Shown piece by piece: positions 33,962 through 45,594 of a DNA stretch of 64,000 bases. Both the position numbers and the translations under genes were made by a program. The notes below the pieces were generated by a model, which saw nothing but the letters and a program-made list of their open reading frames with translations, was not told the origin of the DNA and ran no database searches. The DNA is from Ctena decussata (lineage: Eukaryota; Mollusca; Bivalvia; Lucinida; Lucinidae). Positions within the stretch are counted from its first letter, which is position 1; each line of letters starts with the position of its first letter. The stretch is taken from NCBI GenBank assembly GCA_963989385.1, contig OZ022500.1, positions 21,776,460 through 21,840,459 on the forward strand. Reading direction: 5' to 3'.

Positions 33962-35362
33962 AAACAAGTTGCATCAACCCAAAAGCAGTGAATAAAGGTG
34001 ATGGTCAAAAGCATGCACATTTCAGATGCGGAGAAAACTTATATCTTTGCACCTGTGAGTAAAGCTATTCACATGAATCAGATGGTCCCCTTACCATCAT
34101 TTGCCTGAACGCTTCTTAATGTAAAACCCTTTCACTTTCTTTAACACAGAATTATATACTTTAAGCCAAACGTAACATTAAACTGCTAGCCTTTTTTTTT
34201 TTTTTTGAAATAATGGAAATTTATAAAAGCTATTCTTGTCAGGCACTCTTTGAAAAGGTCCAAACAAATCGTCAATAAAAAGTTTCAAATGTTATCTGAG
34301 ATAAGGGTTTTAGAATTGTCTAAGTTTTACTATTGTTTTAATTCAAAAGGAGACATTTTTAGAGAGAAGCGACGGTTAGCTATTGTCGATTGTAAACCAG
34401 ATGAAAAAGACCAAATATTTTGCATGCGATTTTATTGACAATCAACAATCTTTAAAAGTTTGTGTCCAAAACCCTGGTCTACTGAAGAATCTGTGAGAAA
34501 ATGCAAATTGTGTGTGTTAAATGTAAGCACAGATAACTCATAGTGGAATAACTTGCATGATTCATCTTTCCTGAAATTTGTTTAAAAAGTCTTTCAAGCT
34601 AACTGAAATATTTTATTTTCATCAACTTGAACCAAATAAAAATATTCCACAACAAAAACTGTAAAGTTACTATTGGTTTTAAGTATGGAAGCATCTATAT
34701 ATGATCCAATAGACATGGCTCTTGATCAAATAGAAGCATCTATATGATCCATTAGACTTGGCTCTTGAACAAATAGAAGCATCTATATGATGGCTCTTGA
34801 ACAAGGACAAGGCACTTAAACACCTGGCCCACTAGAATTAAAGATGATAGCATAGAAAATCTTCTTCGTACTAATGGTTTTTTGTAATGCATGGGGGGCT
34901 TGATTTTACCCTAGATTATTCCAGTATGGGTATATGCCAACAAAGACTGCCAAAGAGTTCTCTTTTTCAGTCTTGGGTGCTCTGAAAGAAACCCCTCCAC
35001 CTCACCTTCTTAGTAAGGGGTCGCTCCCCTAGCATCCCAAACTTTTCGTATATGAAGGCAGTGTGTAAGCTGTATGGATAAACCTCCAAGCTAGAATACT
35101 GTTACCTGAAAATATGTCTCTCCCTTCTACAAGGCTGCTCTTCAAGGAATCTCCGCAGGGGAATGAGAACATATTCATTCTCTTTGACAGTAGAGCCATT
35201 TGCAGGAAGGATTCAGGCAGAAGGGAAGCATATACTATTTGCCACCTATCCTTCACTTCAATATTCCCTGACTTTTCCCTGACATTTTACAGTTTTCCAT
35301 ATCCTTTTATAGACCCAAAAGTTATTTTTGGTAACTGTGCTAATTTTATCAAATAGAATGTA
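33962..35362. other. No gene; short tandem repeat 34688-34806
   Basis: The recognisable item is three imperfect ~52 bp units with GAAGCATCTATATGATCC and GGCTCTTGAAC words at 34688-34806. A minus-strand stretch near 35105-35185 ends in a donor-like TTTTCAG|GTAACA after an open segment, but no matching acceptor or known protein is seen. Confidence 0.4.
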
Positions 35363-35430
35363 GGGAGTAACTCTTAATGGAAAGAATTTGCTCCTATAGG
35401 GAGCAAATTCTTTCCTTTAAGAGTAACCCC
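35363..35430. repeat. Family H palindrome
   Basis: Arms GGAGTAACTCTTAATGGAAA and the inverse ending AAGAGTAACCCC meet at GCTCCTATAGGGAGC. Degenerate CCCTGACTTTTCCCTGAC repeats lie on both sides (35268-35285, 35595-35615). Confidence 0.7.
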
Positions 35431-35624
35431 CAATGAGGAGGGAGATATGCCTAAATTATCTCTCTAGGAAGTCCATCTTTTCCCCTGGAACAGAATAAGT
35501 TTATTTTCTGATGATATTCATAGGCATTTTCAAATTCCCTTACTTATCCCCGGCTTTTCAAGGACTTGCTGAATTTTTCTGACCAACTACAAAATTCCCT
35601 GACTTTTCCCTGACCTGAAAAAAA

Positions 35625-38047
35625 CTAGAAAATGTGTTTATGAAACACTATGCCCCCAACCATATGCTTGTTTCTAGAGAAGGTTCATCCAATAATGCTT
35701 GTACCTTTGTACCATCGGCTTACAATGCACTAAGTCGAAAAAGGGGCTTAACTCAGTCAAAAATTTACGAATTGTTTTCTAAAGTTAATCAGGTCATCTA
35801 CACCTTGGGCAATATCAACCTGCAAAAATCATGATCCTAGCATCAGGGGTTCTCCAGATATTTTGTTCACAAGCTTCCATAGGCAAATAATGCACTAAGT
35901 TGAAAAAGGGGCATAACTCAATCCAAAATTTACAAATTATTTTCAAAAGTTAATCAGGTCATCTACACCACAGGCAGTATCTTCCTGCATAAAATAATGC
36001 TCCAAGCATCAGGTGTTCTTGAGATATTTTGTTCACAAGGTTCCATAGGCTTACAATGCATTAAGTTGAAAAAGGGGCATAACTCAATCAAAAATTCATG
36101 ATTTCTTTTCAAAAGTTAATCAGGTCATCTACACCACAGGCAGTATCTTCCTGCAAAAAATCATGCTGCTAACATCAGGGGTTCTTGAGATATTTTGTTC
36201 ACAAGGTTCCATAGGCTTACAATGCACTAAGTCGAAAAAGGGGCATAACTTCGTCAAAAATTCATGAATTTGTTTCAAAAGTTAATCAGGTCATCTACAC
36301 CTTGGGCAATCCTCCTGCAAAACCTCATGATCCTAGCATCAGGGGTTCTTGAGATATTTTGTTCACAAGGTTCCACAGGCTAAGTCGAAAAAGGGGCATA
36401 ACTCTGGAAATACATTGCCGGCGGAAAAATAAAAAAATACGGGTCAGCTTATTTTCCATACTGATCATGTGTATAAAGTTTCAAGTTCCTAGCTCTGATT
36501 GTTCTTGACTATATGTAAGGGTACCTTTGTACCATAGGCCTCAATGCACTAAGTCGAAAAAGGGGAATAACTCGATCAAAAATTCACGAATTTTTTTCAA
36601 AAGTTAATCAGGTCATCTACACCACAGGCAGTATCTTCCTGCAAAAAATCATGCTCCTAGCTTCAGGGGTTCTTGAGATATTTTGTTCACAAGGTTCCAT
36701 AGGCTTACAATGCACTAAGTCGAAAAAGGGGCATAACTCGGTCAAAAATTCACGAATTTGTTTCAAAAGTTAATCAGGTCATCTACACCTTGGGCATTCT
36801 CATCTTGCAAAGCCTCATGATCCTAGCATCAGGGGTTCTTGAGATATTTTGTTCACAAGGTTCCACAGGCTAAGTCGAAAAAGGGGCATAACTCTGGAAA
36901 TACATTGCCTGCGGAAAAATAAAAAAATACGGGTCTGCTTATTTTCCATACTGATCATGTGTATAAAGTTTCAAGTTCCTAGCTCTTATTGTTCTTGACT
37001 ATATGTAAGGGTACCTTTGTACCATAAGCCTCAATGCACTAAGTGGAAAAAGAGGAATAACTCGATCAAAAATTCACGAATTTTTTTCAAAAGTTAATCA
37101 GGTCATCTACACCACAGGCAGTATCTTCCTGCAATTAATCATGCTCCTAGCTTCAGGGGTTCTTGAGATATTTTGTTCACAAGGTTCCATAGGCTTACAA
37201 TGCACTAAGTCGAAAAAGGGGCATAACTCAATCAAAAATTCACGAATTTGTTTCAAAAGTTAATCAGGTCATCTACACCTTGGGCATTCTCATCTTGCAA
37301 AGCCTCATGATCCTAGCATCAGGGGTTCTTGAGATATTTTGTTCACAAGGTTCCACAGGCTAGGTCGAAAAAGGGGCATAACTCTGGAAATACATTGCCG
37401 GCGGAAAAATAAAAAAATACGGGTCAGCTTATTTTCCATACTGATCATGTGTATAAAGTTTCAAGTTCCTAGCTCTTATTGTTCTTGACTATATGTAAGG
37501 GCACCTTTGTACCATAGGCCTCAATGCACTAAGTCGAAAAAGGGGAATAACTCGATAAAAAATTCACGAATTTTTTTCAAAAGTTAATCAGGTCATCTAC
37601 ACCACAGGCAGTATCTTCCTGCAAAAAATCATGCTCCTAGCTTCAGGGGTTCTTGAGATATTTTGTTCACAAGGTTCCATAGGCTTACAATGCACTAAGT
37701 CGTAAAAGGGGCATAACTCGGTCAAAAATTCACGAATTTGTTTCAAATGTTAATCAGGTCATCTACACCTTGGGCATTCTCATCCTGCAAAACCTCATGA
37801 TCCTAGCATCAGGGGTTCTTGAGATATTTTGTTCACAAGGTTCCACAGGCTAAGTCGAAAAAGGGGCATAACTCTTGAAATATGTGACCCGCGGAAAAAA
37901 GAAAAAACACGTGTTCGCTTATTTTTCATACTGATCATGTGTATAAAGTTTCAAGCTCCTAGCTCTTACAGTTTTTGAGATAGAGGACAGACGGACAGGC
38001 CCAAACCAATATGCCCCCACAATTTCTCCGAAATTAGGGGCATAAAA
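35625..38047 (+). mobile_element. Tandem-core element with 490 bp higher-order repeat
   Basis: It starts CTAGAAAATGTGTTTATG (hairpin) with TATGCCCCC and ends AATTAGGGGCATAAAA. The first part is ~166 bp monomers (AATGCACTAAGT near 35725, 35889, 36056, 36222). Then a unit of exactly 490 bp recurs: TACATTGCCG begins at 36411, 36901 and 37391, with a diverged unit at 37881. The 490 bp unit is three linked monomers. It ends with ACAGACGGACAGG. No coding capacity. Confidence 0.75.
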
Positions 38048-38077
38048 ATATCATTTTCCAGATTATTTTCCCTTACC

Positions 38078-38400
38078 ATATATTCCTACTATCAAAGGTT
38101 ATTACAAGTACACACACTTCCCAAGCACAATAGTTCATTGGAACGCCCTCCCATCCTATATCCCTGTTTTACCTACTGAGGCACAATTCAGTCATGCTGT
38201 GTGCCAAGTAGTCCATGTCTCACCATAAATATCAGATGTGCCTTTATCTTTTATCTGTACTAATCCCTCCATCTCACTTGTATACTTTGTCTTAACTGTT
38301 CACTTCTTTTATTTCAATTAACCCCGTTTTGCACTCACATACCAAACCCAGTGGGAAGTTAAGACGTAACAGAAGAAAGAAAGAACAAAAGAAACCATGA
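38078..38400 (+). pseudogene. LINE 3' fragment (RT C-terminus)
   Basis: A plus-strand frame reads YYKYTHFPSTIVHWNALPSY and runs about 25 residues further to a stop near 38229. This matches the conserved tail of CR1/jockey-group reverse transcriptases, where a 'FFPRTIxxWNxLP'-like block precedes the end. A ~170 bp untranslated tail ends in a GAAA repeat (38370-38395). It is a 5'-truncated, dead-on-arrival copy, unrelated in detail to the two larger LINEs here. The call rests on that one block. Confidence 0.65.
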
Positions 38401-38813
38401 ATTCTTCTTAAGTCGTCTCCCGTGTTATAAGAGCTATCATCTGATAAACTTGCACTTGACCATCACTTGAAAAACTTTCATGAAAGCTTCCAAACCTTGA
38501 TGCCAATACTGACACCAATGCCTAACTGACAACTATAGCTCTTCTTGTACTTTCGAACAGGCGAACCAAAATTACAGCCAAATGGAGCTGTGGCTATATG
38601 CCTTGAAGCGTGTTTGGAATTTGGTGATCATTCTAATCCAAACTGTGAATTTACAAACCTGAAAGCTCTTGCTGCAAGGAAGCTCCATACAAATTTTGTG
38701 TCACTGGCTCAACAGTTGTGAAGAAGAAAGCTGCTGCCAGATTTTTGTTTTCAGGAACGAATAACAATATTGGATAGCAGAGCTGGATATTTTTATGAAT
38801 TTGAAGACCACTT
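38401..38813. other. No gene recognised
   Basis: Includes a short GGCGAGC-type fragment (ATAGCTCTTCTTG near 38533, GAACAGGCGAACC near 38555) and a 48-codon frame at 38577-38721 without recognisable motifs. Confidence 0.35.
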
Positions 38814-39058
38814 CATGAGCGGCAACACAACAAAACCAACAAAGTGGGACATGCCCCCAGCGAGACTCAGATCAGCCTGGGCATCCGCCTAGTCTGACCA
38901 GACTCTTTGCTGTGTGCTTACAGGGTAGGTAAGGACTTAAGCTAGCTCCAAGCGGACAGTAAAGACTCTGATCGGACTGGGCAGATGCCCAGGCTAATCT
39001 GGGTGTTTGCTCTGCACACATGCCACTTTGTTGGTTTTATTGTGTCATGGCTCACATG
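38814..39058. mobile_element. Bipartite inverted-repeat MITE, copy 2
   Basis: Outer ends GGCAACACAACAAAACCAAC and GTTGGTTTTATTGTGTC, inner arms CAGATCAGCCTGGGCATCCG and CAGATGCCCAGGCTAATCTG. It is clearer than 2160-2402 and defines the family ends. Confidence 0.75.
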
Positions 39059-39209
39059 TCATAAGCTGATCCTTGGAATTTCAGTTCAGATGGCTGAACA
39101 AAAAGTTAACTGATGGATTGTGCTGAGCCTGATGGAAGGATCCTGATGGAAAGATTCCATCAAAGGCCATCCACGCCGGGTAGGTGGCACTCGAAAATGC
39201 TCTTAACAA

Positions 39210-39315
39210 CCGACTGATGCAGATCAAAAACCGTTAGAAACAGCGTTTTCCATTGCAAATTGGTGACACTTTGCAATCGAAAATGCTGTTTCTAACGATT
39301 TTTGATCCGCGTTTG
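39210..39315. repeat. Foldback hairpin
   Basis: GATCAAAAACCGTTAGAAAC pairs with GTTTCTAACGATTTTTGATC, with TTTGCAAT words at the loop. Further inverse words (GAAAATGCTC / GAGCGTTTTTG) extend the structure outward. Confidence 0.6.
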
Positions 39316-39438
39316 TCAACTGCATGAGCGTTTTTGACTTCCCCCTTCCCGGTGTGTCATCACACCAGCTCATTGGCTCAGCAAGCTTTTTGAAAATTTG
39401 AACTACCGTAATGCACATAAGTAGTGGGACACCTAAAA

Positions 39439-40591
39439 CAAGAGCTGTCGCCTGACAGCATAGCTCGCCTGAATAGGTGCTTGCCCATCACACAGTCGCT
39501 ATGGTGGTGTGGACTGCTATGTATAAAACTTCAGGCAAGCATGTCCATAATGACAACATATTTATAAACAAAAGCTATCTCAGAAATGTTTTAAAATAAA
39601 AAATAAAAATCCACATGAAATTTCAAAGTCCATGAGCTTGAGGTCAAAGAACTAAGGGGTAGGGGGGAGGAGGGCAGGGCTAGGATGTATCAAAGCCTTT
39701 AACCGTTATCTAACATCAGTCCAAGTATTAGTATCAACTGAGTCCATTGTGGCACTGTGAAATTATGTCTTCATTAATATAAAACTAATCAAAATCTTTA
39801 AGACAAAACTCAAAGTCCATGACCTTGACATCAAGGTAATCAAGTCGGGTAAGTATATAGTGTTTTGTAAAAACTCAAAAAAGTGTCTAACATCAGTCCA
39901 AGTGTAAACTAAATCTCTGCCAAGCATTATGAATCAGTACGCAATTAGAAAACTTTAATAAAGACCAAATTTCCTAAGTCCCTGACCTTGACATCAAGGT
40001 CACCAAGCAGGGCTGGGGTAGTACTCTGTAAAACTTTGGACTAATATCTAACTACAGTGCAAATATAAAAAGAATTCATCTATGGGTTCAGGAGATATGT
40101 GTCATTAAAAAACTTTAACCAAAACATCCAATCAATAAAAAGACAATTTTCTAAGTCCATGACCTTGACATCAAGGTCACTGAGGGGGGTGGGGGTAGTA
40201 CCTTGGAAAACTTCGGACCAATATCTAACTACAGTGCAAGTATCAAAGGAATCCATCCATGGGTTAAGGAGATACTGGGCTTTAGAAAACTTTAACCAAA
40301 ACATCCAGTCCCAAAAACTCCCAATTTTCTAAGTCCATGACCTTGACATCAAGGTCAAGGAGTGGGGTAAGGGTGGTACCATGTTAAACTTTGGACCAAT
40401 ATCTAACTACAGTGCAAGTATCAAAAGAATCCATCCATGGGTTAGGGAGATATAGGTCTTTAAAAAACTTTAACCAAAACATCCAATCCGGACGCCGACG
40501 CGGACGCGGACGCTGACGCGGACGCGGACGCGGACGCCGACGCCGTGGTGACAACAATAGCTCTTCCTGAACTTTCGTTCAGGCGAGCTAA
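39439..40591 (+). mobile_element. Tandem-core element, GGCGAGC type, unsplit copy
   Basis: It starts CAAGAGCTGTCGCCTGACAG with TAGCTCGCCTGAA and ends TTCAGGCGAGCTAA. Monomers carry GACCTTGACATCAAGGTCA. A (GGACGC)n tract lies at 40489-40548. It is the empty-site counterpart of 48901-51972: near 39955-39966 it reads AACTTTAATAAAGAC, where the other copy is split. Confidence 0.8.
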
Positions 40592-40708
40592 TGATTAATT
40601 TTCCATTTGAACCAAATGGAAAATTAATTAATCTAGGTGTCCCAAAATTTAGGCACATCACAGTATGGATTGTCCACCTGTATGATGTCCACGCCCTAAA
40701 GGTCATGG

Positions 40709-40949
40709 GGTGGTCGGGTGGTGTGAAGGTGCTGTGTGTAACTTCCAGTACCGGGGCATCCTACTTATTTGAATAGTGGTTCGGCAAGGGCTTACTGTGC
40801 TTGAAGTAGGTGCGGGTGGGGGTTGTTTGGACATATTTTCTATCGTCTATTATTTCTCTCTTCTTTCTCCCTCTCTTTGGGAGACGGCCCGATATAGACT
40901 GAAATACTGTCTCAAAGGGCCGTTAAACCCAAAACAACCAACCAACCAA
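40709..40949 (+). mobile_element. SINE with (CAAC)n tail, second type
   Basis: Flanked by the 14 bp duplication CCTAAAGGTCATGG (40695-40708 and 40950-40963). It ends CGTTAAACCCAAAACAACC and further CAAC repeats. The head differs from the 23202 family, and its A/B boxes (TGGTCGGGTGG, GTGGTTCGGC) are only suggestive. Confidence 0.85.
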
Positions 40950-41096
40950 CCTAAAGGTCATGGATTATCTCCTCATACAGGTTGACAAACCATGGTATGA
41001 GTGTTGCATAATTTTGTAAAGTCGTTGCAACCGAAAAAAATATTAATCCCTATTATAAAATATGCAACTGAACAAGAACTGATGCTATATAGGGTA

Positions 41097-43212
41097 CAAG
41101 AGGCCCAAATGGGCCTGATATCGCTCACCTGGCTTTTGTATCCGAATGGTCCCCATTCTGATACAAAATTGGTCCAATTCCAGAGATTTTCTCAATTTCA
41201 CATTTTGCTACTTTTAGTAACAGAGGCCAACTTGTTTGGTCTTTATATATTTACTTTTGAAACAGCTCAAGGCAAGAATCATTTTGCCACAAATTTCATC
41301 AAAATCCATTCAAGGGTTACTGAGATATTGTCAGTTTCATGTTTTGTGCTATTTTTAGTAACTGCAGATGGCGGCCATCTTAGAATGCCAAAATGCAAAA
41401 AATTGAAAAGCTTTCATGCAAGGACCATTTTGACACAAAATTGGTCCAGTTCCATTGTAATTTTCTAATTTTCAAATTTTGCTATTTTAAGTAACAGAGG
41501 CCAACTTGACGGGTCAATATTTGTTAATTTGTGAAACACATCAAAGCAAGAATCATTTTGCCACAAATTTCGTCTCAATCGCTTCAGCGGTTAATGAGAT
41601 GTTGTCATTTTCATGTTTTGTGCTATTTTTAGTAACGGCAGATGGCGGCCATCTTGGAATGCCAAAATGCAGAAAATCGAAAAAGCTTATTGAAATGATC
41701 ATTCTGACAGAAAATTAGTCCAATTCCACTGAAATTTTCTTATTTTCACATTTTTCTATTTTTAGTAACAAAGGCCATTATGACTTGTCTATATTTAGTT
41801 ACTTTTGAAACATCTCAATGCAAAAATCATTTTGACACAAATTTCGTCAAAATCTATTCAGCGGTTACTGAGGTATTGTCATTTTCATGTTTTGTGCTAT
41901 TTTTAGTAACGGCAGGTGGTGGCCATCTTGGAATGCCAAATTGCAATTAATCGAAATGGCTTCATGTAAGGAACATTCTGACACAAAATTGGTCCAATTC
42001 CATTCAAGGGTTCTTGAGTAATTGTCATTTTATGTTTGTGCTATTTTTAGTAACGGCAGATGTCGGCCATCTTGGAAGCCAAATTGCAATTAATCGAAAC
42101 GGCTTCATGCAAGGAACATTCTGACACATAATTGGTTGAATTCCATTCAAGGGTTCTTGAGTAATTGTCATTTTTATGATTGTGCTATTTTTAGAAACGG
42201 CAGATGTGGGCCATCTTGGAAAGCCAAATTGTAATTAATCGAAATGGCTTCATGCAAGGAACATTCTGACACAAAATTGGTCGAATTCCATTCAAGGGTT
42301 CTTGAGTAATTGTGATTTTTATGTTTGTGCTTTTTTTAGTAACGGCCCCCATGGTGGCCATCTTGGATAGTCAACTGGCACAAAATTGAAATAATTCCTT
42401 TTAAGGACCATTGCTGACCAAATCTGACCACAATCGATTGCGTTTTCTTGAGATACTGACATTTGAGCAAAATCGGTTTTGTAAACGCTAAGTAGGTCAC
42501 TGTGACCTAATTCTGCTATAGATTTTTTTCATTTTTATAATTTTTAATCCCAAGGTCCCATTAATGTTCCACGCAAACTTTCGGCCAAATATACCAAATG
42601 GTTCTGGAGAAGAAGATGATTTTGTTGTTTTTGCTATTTTTAGTAACGGCGGTCATCTTGGATTCTTGACCTGACCCAATTTTACAATTTTGAAACCCTG
42701 CAGTCTGGTCATGCTCAATGTGAAATTTGAAACCCATGGGTGCAGTGGTTTTAGAGAAGAAGTTGTTTGAAGTCGTTTGAATATGTCGTTTTTTGACATT
42801 GGCATTTGAGCAAAATTACACTCGTAAACAGAAAGTAGGTCACTGTGACAAAACTCCGCTACAGATTTTTTTCATTTTTACAATTTTGAATACCAAGGTT
42901 TCATTGATGTTCCATGCCAAAATTCAGACAAATATACCCAGTGGTTCTGGAGAAGAAGTTTATTTTGTTGTTTTTGCTATTTTTAGTAACAGCGGCCATC
43001 TTGGATTTTCAACCTGACCCAATTTTACAATTCTGAGACCCTGGAGTCAGGTCATGCTCCATGTGAAATTTGAGAACCATGGGACCAGTAGTTTTACAGA
43101 AGATGTTTGAATATTTGTTTTTAGGTGTTGACGGACACATTCCGTGACGACGCACGCCGGACACATTGGTATGACAATAGCTCACTATGGCCCTTCGGGC
43201 CAGGTGAGCTAA
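41097..43212 (+). mobile_element. Tandem-core element F
   Basis: It starts CAAGAGGCCCAAATGGGCC with CGCTCACCTGG and ends GGCCAGGTGAGCTAA. Monomers are recognised by GTGCTATTTTTAGTAACGG and GCCATCTTGGAATGCC. A 155-codon frame (41001-41468) crosses the element start and has no domain; it is a product of the monomer. Confidence 0.7.
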
Positions 43213-43269
43213 TAATACCCTAAAGATTCCAAAAATTGTATACCTACAAAAATAATTATTTGTTCTAAA

Positions 43270-44395
43270 CAAGAAATGTTACAGTGTGTAACAAATGCCC
43301 CTGTAGGCCCCTAAAACTGACCTTTGAGCCCTAGTTGTGACCTTGGGCATAGAACCTGAGTCTTGCACATGATATACATTCTCATTTTGTTTAACTTTTC
43401 TGTAACGTTTAAATGCACTTTGGAAGTTTAAGAGGATTCAAGGAGACTTAATTCAACCACTAACCAAACTGTGTTGTGTCCTTGACGCTGGGTGTGGGAA
43501 CCTAAATGTCGCACCTTACATAACTTATCATTATACTTTACTTTTCTTTACGTTACCATTTTACTATGCTTTACCTTTCAATGAAACTTGATGAAATTCG
43601 CTTCAGCAGTTTTGAGTCAGTTCAAACACGATTTGACCTCTGAGACCTGACTGTGATCCAGACTTTGAGCAACAGAACCATAATTTGTTTGTGACATATT
43701 TGCTTATTGTTTTATAAATACCTTTTCATGAAGTTTAATGAAGTTTGGTTCAGTAGTTTTTAGGTAATTGAGGATAAATGACTTGACCTTTGACCTCTGG
43801 CTATGACCTTGACCTTGAGTGTGGGAACCTATGTCTTGTGCATGGTAAATCTTCTCATTAGGCTTTATCTTTCTTTAAAGTTTGCTTTGGTACTATTCTA
43901 AGTAATTGCCGAGACATGATTTGACCTCTGACCCCAGATTGTGACCTTGACCTCGGTTTGGGATCATAAATACCTTCTCATTATGGTTTACCTTTCTGTA
44001 AAGTTTGGTTTAAACTTTATTTCATTTGCATAATAATGTACAAGAACGAAGATATTAAATGCATGTATAAGTGCATTATACAAATAGAATTCAAAAGAAA
44101 GTCCGATGACTTTTATAAATCTGTATCCTATCTGTATCCTACCTGTATTCTGTAAAGTTTGATGACATTCTATTTTGACCCAACTGAGGCCTTGACCTTG
44201 GGCTTAGGGACCTATGTCTTGTGCACGACACACCTTCTCATTATGCTTTATCTTTCTGTGAAGTTTCATCAAATTTGCTTCAGTAGTTTTAAAATTATTG
44301 ATGAGACATGATTTGTAATGGACGGATGGACTGACAGTCGAACGGACAGTGCCATTTTAATATGCCACCCGAAGTTCCTTCAGGGGCATAATGAA
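43270..44395 (+). mobile_element. Tandem-core element, ATGCCCC type, copy 2
   Basis: It starts CAAGAAATGTTACAGTGTG (hairpin) with AATGCCCCTG and ends TTCAGGGGCATAATG. Core words are GTGACCTTGACC and CTTCTCATTATGC. About 140 bp near 44015-44150 differs from the core and may be a further insertion. Confidence 0.6.
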
Positions 44396-45594
44396 ATAAA
44401 CAAGTTTGGTCTACCAATGCAGTAATGTATCTAATAGATGCAGATGTACACCCTGATCAGACTAAGAAGCAGTCTGCACTCTTTGCTCAGACCCACCTGT
44501 CCCAATATTTAGAATTTTTACAGCAGCATGTACAATGAATTTCCACATAATGCTGGTGTGTAAGTGAAAATAAAAACTTAAACCAAACCAACTTTTATTA
44601 GTAAAATGTAAGCCATACACATTAATGTATAATGGTGTATGTTACTCCTATTTCCTCCAATGCTCCAGATAAGGAGCAACAGGGATAATATTGGGATAAT
44701 TTTTAATATTTCTTCACAAAAACATAGGTTGTGACCCCTCATTAGAACCGTCTTGCTTAGATGGTTCTAATGAGGGTTCACAATGTATGTTTTTGTTGTA
44801 TATAAGAAAATGATCTCTTCATTATCCTCACTACCTCCTCTTATCTGGGGCTCTGTAAACCCCCTAAAGTCATGTTACAGATGTAACTCGTACTCGATTA
44901 CTCATACATCAACATGAGGATGGACTTGGGATACAATTCTCAGATTTTTATTCCGCATTAAAAATCTAAGTCCTAACCCTCTCATTGAAATGGACCAATG
45001 AGGGCTGATAAGTTATACAGCCAAGGCATAAATATTTACTAAAGTATATCTTCCGACAGAAAGTACATGTACCTTGTTTTTCTTCACATAATATAGCACA
45101 AGGTTTTCCTTTTATAACAGCCAGCAACAGGTACTACAGAAAACATCCAAATTTACACTGTTAACCTTACTCTATAAGTCATAGTGACTGGTACACAGTG
45201 CTCCTGACAAGAAGAGATAACAGGAATAATTTAGAAATAATTTTCCATCTTTGCATAAAAACTTCTGTTGTAAGCCCTCAGTAGAAACATATATTGTGAT
45301 TGATCCCTCATCAGAACCATCTGTCACAACATATGTCTCTACTAAAAAATACCCTAATGTACTGAAGGATGGGACACCTAAAACCATTAATTTTCCATTT
45401 GTCCTAATGTTGTATCCCAATATTTAAGCACAACAGGGTATGAAAAATTATCTCAGAACTATCAATAGCACATCTTATCTGCAGCTCTGGGTCACAGAGC
45501 TCTATCAGGGTTGGCAAATGCCCGGTCAATACTATCAGAATTCAATAATTTGTCACAATTTTCCTAAATATAACATATGAACGACATTCTTGCA
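44396..45594. repeat. Hairpin-bearing repeats, no gene
   Basis: Around 44650-44870 the words ATAAGGAGCAAC, GGATAAT, AACATAG and CCTCATTAGAACC are mirrored after 44760 (GGTTCTAATGAGGG ... ATTATCC), an inverted repeat of ~200 bp. A diverged relative lies at 45190-45345. No plausible polyadenylation signal for the gene at 45595 was fixed. Confidence 0.45.

Noticed and set aside
35105..35190. Minus-strand exon ending TTTTCAG|GTAACA
   Set aside because: A donor-like end and ~28 open codons, but a poor acceptor and no family match; it borders repetitive CCCTGACTTTTCCC sequence.
38577..38721. 48-codon plus-strand frame
   Set aside because: Reads smoothly but has no splice sites or motif I recognise; likely chance.
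41001..41468. 155-codon plus-strand protein
   Set aside because: It crosses the start of tandem-core element 41097-43212 and follows its repeat monomers; no domain is visible.
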